A stretch of DNA of 64,000 nt, from positions 620,001-684,000 of the forward strand of contig NZ_JACIFP010000001.1 in the NCBI RefSeq assembly GCF_014197435.1, read 5' to 3'. Position 1 is the stretch's first letter. The number at the start of each line of letters is the position of its first letter. Origin of the DNA: Gordonia humi. Lineage in GTDB: Bacteria; Actinomycetota; Actinomycetes; Mycobacteriales; Mycobacteriaceae. The position numbers and the translations under genes are program-made. Of the stretch, positions 56,826 through 64,000 are shown one piece after another. Under the pieces are notes generated by a model. It was not told the DNA's origin. It did no database searches and worked only from the letters and a program-made list of their open reading frames with translations.

Positions 56826-57745
56826 CAGACGGCCTCCTTCGGTTCGAAGGCGAAGAATTCGCGCGGATTCGTGATCGTCGCCTGCTCGATGATCGAGGCC
56901 GGGAGGCGGTCACGGACCTGAGTGAGGAGTCCGGCGAATCCCGGAGATCCACCGTGGTGCGGCTGATACGACGGTCGTCCGAGGTCTCCGGAGATCATGA
57001 TCCGGGTGAATCCCTCCTCGAACAGACGGCGAACGAAGTCGACGCGGATCTCGTCCGACGGATACTTCGGCTTGGTCCAGTGGTCGAATCCGAGCCATGC
57101 ACCGGTGACGGCGATCGACCGGATGTAGTCGTAGTCGAGATTCCGATCGAGATGCCCGATCAGAATCCGGTCCGGTGCCACTCCGAGGTCTCGGAAGCGC
57201 TCGACCTGGGCGTCACCCAGGGTTCCCGCTTGGCAGTGCGTCGCGATCGGGGCGCCGGTCTGCAGGTGCGCGGACGCGACCGCCTCTTGAACCTTCCGCT
57301 CGTCACCGCGGATCTCGTCGGTCCGGCAGGTGCCGAACTTGATCACGCCGGAGCGAGCGTCCGTATCGTCAACGCCCTCGACGATGTCGGAGACGAACCG
57401 AGCCGCGATGTCGTCGACGCTCTCGGTCTCGGCCGATTCCGGGTAGTAGATTCCCTTCTGGTAGCCGGTCGCGGAGATCAGATGTGGTGACGCTGCCCGT
57501 GCCACGGCGAGGAGTCCTTCGATGTCACGGCCGTAGTCCTCGGTCGTCATCTCGATCAGTGCACCGCCGTCGACGGCAGCGAAGTCCCTGCTCTCGCCGA
57601 TCGCGGCATCGACATCGGCAAGGACCATGTCGGAGTCCTTCGATCGCGCCCACAGCGGCGGACCGGTGAAGAGATGTTCGTGACAGAGCGTGACACCGAG
57701 TTCCTCGGGTTCGATGTCGCGCAGAACGGTGCGGATGATCGCCAT
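56825..57745 (-). CDS. phosphotriesterase-family metal-dependent hydrolase (lactonase-like)
   Basis: 306 residues. Amidohydrolase-fold metal ligands: His pair in GVTLCHEHLFTGP, bridging Lys in RSGVIKFGTCRTDE, His in GAPIATHCQAGTLG, His in RILIGHLDRNLDYDY and Asp in RIMISGDLGRPSYQPHHGGS. Relatives include phosphotriesterases, but many hydrolyse lactones of sugars or sugar phosphates. In a catabolic operon a lactonase role is more likely than pesticide hydrolysis. The final ATG region couples to the HAD gene. Confidence 0.9.
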   Translation of the reverse strand: MAIIRTVLRDIEPEELGVTLCHEHLFTGPPLWARSKDSDMVLADVDAAIGESRDFAAVDGGALIEMTTEDYGRDIEGLLAVARAASPHLISATGYQKGIYYPESAETESVDDIAARFVSDIVEGVDDTDARSGVIKFGTCRTDEIRGDERKVQEAVASAHLQTGAPIATHCQAGTLGDAQVERFRDLGVAPDRILIGHLDRNLDYDYIRSIAVTGAWLGFDHWTKPKYPSDEIRVDFVRRLFEEGFTRIMISGDLGRPSYQPHHGGSPGFAGLLTQVRDRLPASIIEQATITNPREFFAFEPKEAV

Positions 57746-57796
57746 ACGAGTGTTCGTCCTTAATCGTGGTTCAGTGATCGGAATGCGCGTCGCCGG

Positions 57797-59341
57797 TCAG
57801 ACCGGTACGGTCGTCCGGGCTCGCGCCAGCGACGGCCACAGCCGCCGCAGCGCGGGCAGCGTGTCTCGGTACTCCGCGAAGACGCGGTCGTAGAGGTCGG
57901 CATTGGCGGGGTTCGGCTCGTGGACGCGGCCGATCGGGATCGTGTGGTCGGCCGCCGTGTCGAGATCGGGGAACTCGCCGGCGGCCACCGCCGCGAGGAG
58001 GGCCGCGCCGAGAGCCCCGGACTCGGATACGTCGGGCACGATGATCGTCTTCTGCAGCACATCGGAGATGATCTGCGCCCACACGCGGCTGCGCGCACCG
58101 CCACCGGTCAGCCGGATCGTGTCGATCGGCACCGGCATCGCCTCGTAGCAGTGTCGGATCGACATGGCCGTGCCCTCCAGGACCGCGCGGATCATGTGGT
58201 CGCACGTCATCTCGGGTGTGAGACCGACCAGGCTTCCCCGCGCGTTGACGTCGACGAACGGTGCCGTGGCTCCGGCGGTGTTCAGATAGGGATGGAACAG
58301 CAGACCGCAGGCTCCGGGCTCGGTGTTCGCGATCGCCGCGTCGACGACGGCGCCGAGAGTGGTCTCGTCCGCCGCGATCCGCTCGACGATCTCGGGACAG
58401 AACGTCTCGACGACCCAATCGAGACACAGGGTGCCACCGCCGGAGTTGCTGATCTGTCGCTGCCATCGACTGTTCGGCATGAGGAATCCGAACCCGACGC
58501 CCTCGGGCTCGAATATCGGATGGTCCGTCGAGGTCCCGTTCATCAGACTGGTTCCGAGTGTGGTGACCGCCTGTCCGTCGGCGGTCGCTCCGGTACCGAG
58601 CATGTTGGCGGTCGCGTCGCCGGTGCCCGCGCCGACGGGTGTGCCGGCCGGCAGACCTGTCTCGGCCGCCGCGGACTCGGTGACGTAGCCGAGGAGATCG
58701 ATGCTGCGTCCGATGCGGGGCAGCTTCTCGACGGCGTCGTCGAGGCCGAACATCGCGAACAGTTCGTCGGAACGACACCGACCGGCGAAATCGCAGGGGG
58801 CGAACGAGAGATCGGACTCCTCGGTCGCGATGACCCCGGTGAGGCGGTAGTTGACGTAGTCCTTCGCCATGAAGAAGGTGCTGATCCGGCGGTAGTTCTC
58901 CGGCTCGTGCTCTTTGATCCACGCCAGCAGCGGATACGGAGTTCCCGGCACGATCGCGTTGCCACCGATCGCGAACATCCGACCGTCGTCGGCTTCGACG
59001 ACCCGGTCGAGGATCGACACGGCCCGCGAGTCCGGCCAGCAGATCGCCGGTCTGACCGGCTCGCCGTTCTCATCGATCGCCCATACGCCGCCCATGTGTC
59101 CGGTCACTCCGACGGCCACGATCGCAGCCTCCTCGGGCAGCGCACCGACCACGGTCCGGATGGTCGACGCGACCGCCGACCAGGTACCGTCCGCGTCCTC
59201 CTCATGGAAGCCCGGATGCGGGAACGACGACGGTGTCCTCGCTCCGGCCTCGGCGACGAAGCGGCCGCTCGCGACATCGATCGCGGCGGTCTTCAGGGTG
59301 CTCGTCCCCTTGTCGATACCGATCACCACGCGCAATGTCAT
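57797..59341 (-). CDS. FGGY-family carbohydrate kinase
   Basis: 514 residues from MTLRVVIGIDKGTSTLKTAA; the ATG overlaps the upstream stop (ATGA). FGGY motifs: GIDKGTSTLKT (phosphate 1), GVTGHMGGVWAIDENGEPVR, GTGDATANMLGTGATADGQA and IRLTGGGARSRVWAQIISDV (adenosine region). It phosphorylates a ketose or polyol with ATP; xylulose-, erythrulose- or related kinases are in this family. It gives the phosphorylated substrate that a transketolase would need. Confidence 0.92.
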   Translation of the reverse strand: MTLRVVIGIDKGTSTLKTAAIDVASGRFVAEAGARTPSSFPHPGFHEEDADGTWSAVASTIRTVVGALPEEAAIVAVGVTGHMGGVWAIDENGEPVRPAICWPDSRAVSILDRVVEADDGRMFAIGGNAIVPGTPYPLLAWIKEHEPENYRRISTFFMAKDYVNYRLTGVIATEESDLSFAPCDFAGRCRSDELFAMFGLDDAVEKLPRIGRSIDLLGYVTESAAAETGLPAGTPVGAGTGDATANMLGTGATADGQAVTTLGTSLMNGTSTDHPIFEPEGVGFGFLMPNSRWQRQISNSGGGTLCLDWVVETFCPEIVERIAADETTLGAVVDAAIANTEPGACGLLFHPYLNTAGATAPFVDVNARGSLVGLTPEMTCDHMIRAVLEGTAMSIRHCYEAMPVPIDTIRLTGGGARSRVWAQIISDVLQKTIIVPDVSESGALGAALLAAVAAGEFPDLDTAADHTIPIGRVHEPNPANADLYDRVFAEYRDTLPALRRLWPSLARARTTVPV

Positions 59342-59928
59342 GATGCAGTCCTCCGTACGCATTCGGCCTCGGAAGACGACGCGGCACGCACCAATCGGTC
59401 CATCTCCATCAGCTCGCCGACCTGTTCAGTCGACGACTCGCCGCGGATGTCGATGCCGCGAGACGCCAGATCCCGCGCGAGACTGTCCGATCCCGGGTGA
59501 TCTGAGCGGAGAACGACCTCGCCGTCCGCCCCGCGAGCGACCGACTCCGCCGCGATCCCCCGGCAGAACCCGCTCCAGACCGCCGATGCGACATCACGGC
59601 GTGTCGACTGGTACGACAAGCCGTGAATCGAGACCGTTCCGCCGACGAACGCACACGTGACACCGGTATCGGCGAATGCCCATTCGGCCACCGCCGCCGC
59701 GAACGCTGCGGAACTCCCGAGATCGGCCACCGGCCGGAATCTGTCGACCGCCGCCTCGAACGCCGCCCAGCCGGGCATCTCGGCTCGGGGCGACGACCCG
59801 ATGTCACCGCACCTCCACAACCTGGCCGGACCGAGACGGGGAACCTCGAGAACGTGCACGACATCGGTCTGCCGAAGGTTCTCTCCCCTTTCGGGAGTTG
59901 TCCGGAATCCGGATTCTATGTGCGCCAT
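59338..59928 (-). CDS. hypothetical protein, first gene of the catabolic operon
   Basis: About 196 residues from MAHIESGFRTT; the frame opens five codons earlier and internal GTG starts near 59859 are possible. Soluble, Ala-rich, with HVLEVPRLGPARLWRCGD, VTCAFVGGTVSIHGLSYQS and RSDHPGSDSLARDLASRGID. I do not recognise the family. Its stop overlaps the kinase start (ATGA) and it is divergent from the IclR gene, so it belongs to the pathway. Confidence 0.6.
   Translation of the reverse strand: MAHIESGFRTTPERGENLRQTDVVHVLEVPRLGPARLWRCGDIGSSPRAEMPGWAAFEAAVDRFRPVADLGSSAAFAAAVAEWAFADTGVTCAFVGGTVSIHGLSYQSTRRDVASAVWSGFCRGIAAESVARGADGEVVLRSDHPGSDSLARDLASRGIDIRGESSTEQVGELMEMDRLVRAASSSEAECVRRTAS
59905..59916. 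promoter_or_regulatory. candidate IclR operator
   Basis: A perfect 12-bp palindrome GAATCCGGATTC in the region between the divergent operon and IclR gene. If the first operon gene starts at 59928 it lies inside the coding start, so it may be fortuitous. Confidence 0.3.
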
Positions 59929-60041
59929 ACGGAACATTGGCATACCCTGTTACCGAGTGTCAAGCATCACAAGTAAAGATGTGTGTGGGGCGCCCCGCCC
60001 TCTTCGCGGGCAGACGGGGCCAACACGCGGAGGAGTGTGCA

Positions 60042-60836
60042 GTGGGGACTGATGAGCAGCGTCGAGTCGTCGACCCGAAGAACCACATCGCGTCGGTCGT
60101 GAAGGCGATCGAGGTGCTCGAATGCTTCAAGAACGGTGGACCGGAACTGTCGTTGACTCAGGTCATCGATCAGACCGGGTACACGCGAACGACCGTCTAC
60201 CGGCTCCTCGGAACGCTCGAACTCGCCGGGTGGGTGGAGCGGACCGATCGCGGCGCGTACCGTCTCACTCTCCAGGTGTTCGAACTCGCGACCACCGTCC
60301 TGGCCGGATTCGACCTGCGAACCGTCGCGAGTCACGTCATGTCCGAGCTGGCAACGGCATTCGACGAGCACGTATATCTCCTGGTCCCCGACGGGACGCG
60401 CGCGGTGTGCATCGACTTGATCGAGAGCAGCCAACCGATCCGCGTCATGGTCCTCACGGTGGGGCGTTCTCTGCCCATGTACTTGGGCGGCGCACCCGTC
60501 GCCCTGCTGGCGGCGATGGAGAAGACGCTGCTGCCCCGCCTTCTCAAGGAGGGGCCGATGGTCACCCCAGCGGGAAACGAGATCCCCGAGGCCGAGCTGA
60601 GACAGACCCTCGCCGAGACCAGGGACCGCGGATACGCGATCAGTTCCGGCGACGTGACACCGGGTGTGGTGGCACTCGGCGCCTGCATCAAGGATCGACG
60701 CGGCCAGCCGGTGGCGGCCATGAGCATCGGAGGTCTGTCCGCGGACATATCCGATCAGCGCCTCGACACGATCGCCTCCGCACTCATGGACGGCGCCGAT
60801 GCGGTGTCACGCAGACTCGGCTACGTCGGAGACTGA
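60042..60836 (+). CDS. IclR-family transcriptional regulator
   Basis: 264 residues from a GTG preceded by GGAGGAG at eight bases; the open frame to 59676 runs through the divergent gene. N-terminal winged helix: IASVVKAIEVLECFKNGGPE, LTQVIDQTGYTRTTVYRLLG and TLELAGWVERTDRGAYRLTL. The C-terminal ligand domain has HVYLLVPDGTRAVCIDLIES, YLGGAPVALLAAMEKTLLPR and GYAISSGDVTPGVVALGACI. It probably regulates the divergent polyol/sugar operon in response to its substrate. Confidence 0.92.
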   Translation: MGTDEQRRVVDPKNHIASVVKAIEVLECFKNGGPELSLTQVIDQTGYTRTTVYRLLGTLELAGWVERTDRGAYRLTLQVFELATTVLAGFDLRTVASHVMSELATAFDEHVYLLVPDGTRAVCIDLIESSQPIRVMVLTVGRSLPMYLGGAPVALLAAMEKTLLPRLLKEGPMVTPAGNEIPEAELRQTLAETRDRGYAISSGDVTPGVVALGACIKDRRGQPVAAMSIGGLSADISDQRLDTIASALMDGADAVSRRLGYVGD

Positions 60837-60909
60837 ATCGGAGACCGCAACGTGATACCGCACGCGAACGGCCGTCGCGTACTGCACGGAGCCGACTGCG
60901 CACATTCGT

Positions 60910-61416
60910 TCATCGGGCGAGAGCCTGTCGACCGGCCCACATCGGAATCGGATCGTCGGGACGATCGACGACGAGGAGCGGTCTCGCCGGATCCAGGAAC
61001 GTCGTCCGGCCGAGTACGGTGATCGCCTCGAATCGGCCGCCGACGTCGTCGAACGTGACGATGACGACGGAGGCGTCGTTGAGCGGCGACGGACCGTCGG
61101 ACATCGTCTTGACGGTCAGTCCGGTGTCGGCGACGGCGATGAGGATCGCGGGCCGGAGGGGTGCACCGGATGCGGCGAGCGCCCGAGCCTGCTCGTATCG
61201 CCGGACCGCCGTCATCGCGGTCCGCCGCGATACCGTCCGTGACTCATGGGCGTCGGCTTTGAGCATGCCGCGCATCATCTTCCGCGTGAACCGCTCGGAG
61301 AAGGTCGACACGCCCTCGACATCGAGAGAATCCGCACCGTACTCCCACTGCTTCGGCACCCAGCCGCCCTCGGTGGGTGTCTCCCAGTAGTACCGGTGTT
61401 CGGGCACGTACCGCAT
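60910..61416 (-). CDS. hypothetical protein
   Basis: 168 residues: MRYVPEHRYYWETPTEGGWV, RMMRGMLKADAH-like central helix, ILIAVADTGLTVKTMSDGPS, VVIVTFDDVGGRFEAITVLG and DRPDDPIPMWAGRQALAR. Soluble, ending in a beta-rich part. No family recognised. It lies convergent with the IclR gene, at the boundary with the decayed region, and its own upstream side has no recognisable partner. Confidence 0.6.
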   Translation of the reverse strand: MRYVPEHRYYWETPTEGGWVPKQWEYGADSLDVEGVSTFSERFTRKMMRGMLKADAHESRTVSRRTAMTAVRRYEQARALAASGAPLRPAILIAVADTGLTVKTMSDGPSPLNDASVVIVTFDDVGGRFEAITVLGRTTFLDPARPLLVVDRPDDPIPMWAGRQALAR

Positions 61417-61672
61417 CCATCGCCTCTCGCATGCCCCCTGCGATCATCGTCGCACCGAACGGCGTGGCCCGCGCGGCGAGAGAGCACCCGGCAGAACATC
61501 TCGGCGATCCGCGTGATCCGGTCAGTCGGCCCGCGTCCGCGCGGCCCAGCCGTCGGCGACGGACACTCCCACGCCGGATGCCATGACGCGCGATGCACGC
61601 AGATCTATGTCGGCGGCGTCCCGGTGGCGCAGGATTGCACCCCCGCCGTACCAACACATCATAAGGAACCAC
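61417..61672. other. no gene seen before the integrase remnant
   Basis: Only incoherent frames. It probably contains the junction between host sequence and the inserted, decayed element. Confidence 0.4.
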
Positions 61673-62720
61673 CGCGCCCTGATCGTCGTCCGTCTATCGC
61701 AGGTCACCAAAGCCACGACCAGCCCAGAACGCCAGCTAGAACCCTGTCGGACGCTCTGCGAACAGCGCGGGTACGAAGTCGTCGGTGTGGCCGAAGACCT
61801 GGACGCGTCGGCGGGCAAGGCCTCACCGTTCCACCGTCCGCAAATTGGGCCGCTGGCTGGACGATCCCATACTGTACGGCGTGATCGTGTTCTACCGGAT
61901 GGACCGTCTGGTTCCTCATCTGCTGGACCTCGCGACGTGACCCGGTGGGCGCAACAGCGCAACGTCGCCATCGTGTCCGCGACTGAGTCGTTCCTGGACC
62001 TGACCGCCCCGTTCGGTGACATCATCGCGCTGCTGCTCGCCAAGGTCGCTGAGATGGAGCTGGAAGCCATCAGCGACCGGAACGCTTCGGCCTTCAGGCA
62101 CAACTTCCGAGCGGGTAAGTGGCGCAGCGTGACTCCCAGGGCCACCGCATACAGGGACCGGAAACGATGGTGGTCGGTGACGACGGTTCGCCCATCATCC
62201 GCGATGAACCGATCCTGTCGCGCGAGATGTTCGATCGGGTCGGCGTCGAACTGTCGGGCCGGGAGAACCGGAAGGAACCCACGAAACGGAGTTCTGGCCT
62301 GTTACTTCGGCCACCTACTGCGGGTGTGTGGGAGCCCCGCCTATCGACTCAAGGGTGGGCCGGGCCGGAAGCCCCGATAGCGGTGTGGGTCCGCACAGAA
62401 CCGGCCTCGATGGTGGCGAAGACGACTACGGCAACACCATCGAGGACTGGGGCGATCCCATCGACCGGAAGTGCTACAGATTCAACTTCCCCGACAGTCA
62501 GGAACCACTCACCGAAGGTCACAACCGGCTGGTCGTGGATCGCGTCATGTTGGCTCCCCGGTCGTGGGTCGATCAGGTCGGTAGTCGGGACCGATTCCGC
62601 CCGCCTGATGAGCCAGACACCACGTACGAAGTCCAGGGCGTGCCCGGCTCAGGCAAGTACAACCCGCTGGGCTGGCAACCCGGTGGTGTGGTCCTACTTC
62701 AGCGGTGGACGGATTAATCC
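61673..62720 (+). pseudogene. large serine recombinase (integrase), multiply frameshifted
   Basis: Pieces in order but in changing frames: RALIVVRLSQVTKATTSPER and GYEVVGVAEDLDASAGK (resolvase N-domain with catalytic Ser); KLGRWLDDPILYGVIVFYRM DRLV; RWAQQRNVAIVSATESFLDL and EMELEAISDRNASAFRHNFR; QRDSQGHRIQGPETMVVGDD; then LLRVCGSPAYRLKGGPGRK (zinc-ribbon remnant). The recombinase domain is partly deleted. Intact relatives of about 450-550 residues integrate phages and mobile islands. The remnant marks a former integration event. Confidence 0.75.
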
Positions 62721-63134
62721 CACACCGCCCGCGCTGCTGACAATAGTGAAAGTCATTGGCTCGCAACTGGATACGTCTTCGCTGCCCGTACACGACGACG
62801 TACCGACACGGAGACGAGCGGAGTTCATCGAGGTGTCGCTGACCGGGGGGTAGCGAAGACCGGACCGGCGTCCTGGCCACACCGACCTTCACCGTCGCGG
62901 TCTACGCACTCGATCAGGCGCGGGCCGAAATGCTGGCCGGTCTGGTCCTCGCACTGGTGAAGTCCAGCCAGTACCGCGTCGAGATGGTGGGCGGTGTGGG
63001 CTAGGTCCAGGTATGGGCCTGGCAGACCACCGCGCTACCGGCCCCGTCGCCCGACCCCCGTGTGGCCGACCGTCGCCGCTGGACCTTCAGCGGGTCGCTT
63101 GGGTGTCCAACCTTGCTCACTGAAGGAACCGCCG
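62721..63134. other. debris with a C-terminal phage-like fragment
   Basis: A plus-strand frame ending at the TAG of 63002-63004 reads TFTVAVYALDQARAEMLAGL and VKSSQYRVEMVGGVG, the likely end of a broken protein. The rest has no coherent coding. Confidence 0.4.
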
Positions 63135-63287
63135 ATGACCGTTGCCGAAGTCGCCGCCATGCTGGGCACCACAACCCGGGCCGTCCGTCGCCGCCTTCGT
63201 GACGCGGGAATCAGGCCGGGGGCCGGTGGGTACGTCCTGGCTCAGTACGACGTGGACGCGATAACCGGGTGTCAGCCAGTCCGCTGA
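63135..63287 (+). CDS. small excisionase-like helix-turn-helix protein
   Basis: 50 residues from an ATG after AAGGAACC: MTVAEVAAMLGTTTRAVRRR, LRDAGIRPGAGGYVLAQYDV and ending TGCQPVR. This is a compact MerR/excisionase-type helix-turn-helix. Near a decayed integrase it could be the directionality factor or a phage regulator. Confidence 0.6.
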   Translation: MTVAEVAAMLGTTTRAVRRRLRDAGIRPGAGGYVLAQYDVDAITGCQPVR

Positions 63288-63450
63288 CCCCTACCGGTTC
63301 CCTGACGACCCAGGAATGCCGCTGAGCGCCCTGGGCGACCCCGCCATGCGCGAAGCCTTCACCATGCTTCGGTTCCAGCGCGAACACCGGCTGATAGACC
63401 TTGTGTCGGGCAGTCGGCACGCTGCCAGAAGAGAATGAGAACATCGAGAG

Positions 63451-63811
63451 ATGTCGAGTAAAGCGGGTCGCCCCGTTCAGTTGGGCTGTTTGATGGAACC
63501 ATATCAGACCTGGCTTGAATACTCCGAAGGCACCGAAGCGCTCGTTCACCTGACACACGAAGGCTACTGGCACATTTCGCGGTATCCAGAGACGTTGCAC
63601 GCGCTTGGCTATTCGGAGGAAGAAACGGCGGGACACCGATGGAAGGCTGATACCGCCGCTGTGGAAGCGAACGAGGGCTTCCCTACTCTTCACGCACACG
63701 CCTTGCTTGGGCTGTGGGGGGCGTTTGAGCGATTGGTAGAAGACACGTTCGTGGCGCTAATAGTTGACCAGCCGGAATTGCTCGAAAGCGAACAGTTCGC
63801 GAAGGTAAAGC
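63451..63811 (+). pseudogene. hypothetical protein truncated by an IS3 element
   Basis: From ATG 63451 it reads MSSKAGRPVQLGCLMEPYQT, THEGYWHISRYPETLHALGY and LHAHALLGLWGAFERLVEDT FVALIV, a helix reminiscent of HEPN-type proteins, up to KVKL. At 63812 the sequence becomes an IS3 terminus and the frame is lost within it. About 120 residues remain. The HEPN suggestion is weak. Confidence 0.5.
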
Positions 63812-64000
63812 TGATCCGTCCCGGGATTTCCGGAGGGTTCGTCTCAAGGGAAGATGGATCTCATGGCAGCAGGAACGAAGCACTACTCGGCGGAGTTGAA
63901 GCGTGACGCGGTGACGATGGTGGTGGAGTTGGTGGGTCAGGGTTCGACGGAGTGGGCGGCGATGAAGAAGACCGCGGACCTGCTCGGTGTGGGCGCAGCC
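63812..64000 (+). mobile_element. IS3-D type element, second copy (cut by window end)
   Basis: Starts TGATCCGTCCCGGGATTTCC and continues base for base like the right end of the element at 24031-26970, including orfA. Opposite orientation to that copy; the rest lies beyond the window. Confidence 0.9.
63854..64000 (+). CDS. IS3-D OrfA, partial
   Basis: Begins MDLMAAGTKHYSAELKRDAV and reaches KKTADLLGVGAA at the window edge. Identical in the visible part to the OrfA at 26587-26928, so the two elements moved recently. Confidence 0.88.
   Translation, partial: MDLMAAGTKHYSAELKRDAVTMVVELVGQGSTEWAAMKKTADLLGVGAA

Noticed and set aside
63451..63906. Full 151-codon frame reading from the truncated gene into the IS3
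   Set aside because: The last 30 codons are IS3 terminal sequence, so they are not part of the original protein.

Overview
This is a high-GC actinobacterial chromosome segment. The block at about 30.7-44.6 kb (tRNA-Leu, fhaA, fhaB, pstP, rodA, pbpA, pknA, pknB, trpG, crgA, PH-domain protein, rhomboid, ppiA, DUF4190-like protein) has the gene order found near the replication origin of Mycobacteriales. Together with the many secreted lipases and cell-wall genes this suggests Gordonia or a close relative. The genus is inference from family recognition, not a database result.

Layout. 0-5.4 kb: broken genes and a tightly coupled minus-strand operon of membrane proteins, several sharing an RFRHNT-like motif. 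5.5-6.5 kb: an orphan ectoine hydroxylase (ectD). 6.6-16.1 kb: an insertion-sequence pile-up. An IS3 element sits between two diverged 300-bp repeats. A second IS3 element is split by both an IS30 and an IS110 element. A frameshifted IS3 and an intact IS630 follow. 16.4-23 kb: a cluster of secreted hydrolases (CocE/NonD type, an alpha/beta hydrolase, a secretory lipase) with two TetR regulators. 23-27.5 kb: a YhgE/Pip-type membrane gene split by another IS3 that carries a second IS110 copy. 27.5-30.5 kb: mostly debris (relaxase and IS3 fragments) plus one alpha/beta hydrolase. 30.7-44.6 kb: the conserved cell-division and Ser/Thr-kinase block. 44.6-49.3 kb: secreted lipase, PhoX phosphatase and a siderophore-binding lipoprotein with a possible IdeR box. 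49.4-60.8 kb: a minus-strand catabolic operon (acyl-CoA synthetase, GldA-like dehydrogenase, split transketolase, SDR, MFS transporter, HAD phosphatase, phosphotriesterase-family hydrolase, FGGY kinase) opposite an IclR regulator. 61-64 kb: a decayed integrase/phage-like region ending in a further copy of the 24-27 kb IS3.

Most notable result. The two 1,573-bp IS110 copies carry a long non-coding region upstream of the transposase. In it I can read four guide-like segments, in the order expected of an IS110 bridge RNA. Two match the target flanks and two match the element's own ends around a TA core. Both copies lie at the same codon boundary (Asp-Phe-Thr | Tyr, at the first catalytic Asp) of two different IS3 transposases. 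This is two natural insertions from which the bridge-RNA targeting code can be read directly.

How genes work together. PknA, PknB, PstP, FhaA and FhaB form the phospho-signalling unit controlling RodA/PbpA-driven wall growth, with CrgA alongside. The 49-60 kb operon looks like import, oxidation, phosphorylation and C2 transfer of a polyol, ketose or sugar-acid under IclR control; the substrate is not determined from sequence.
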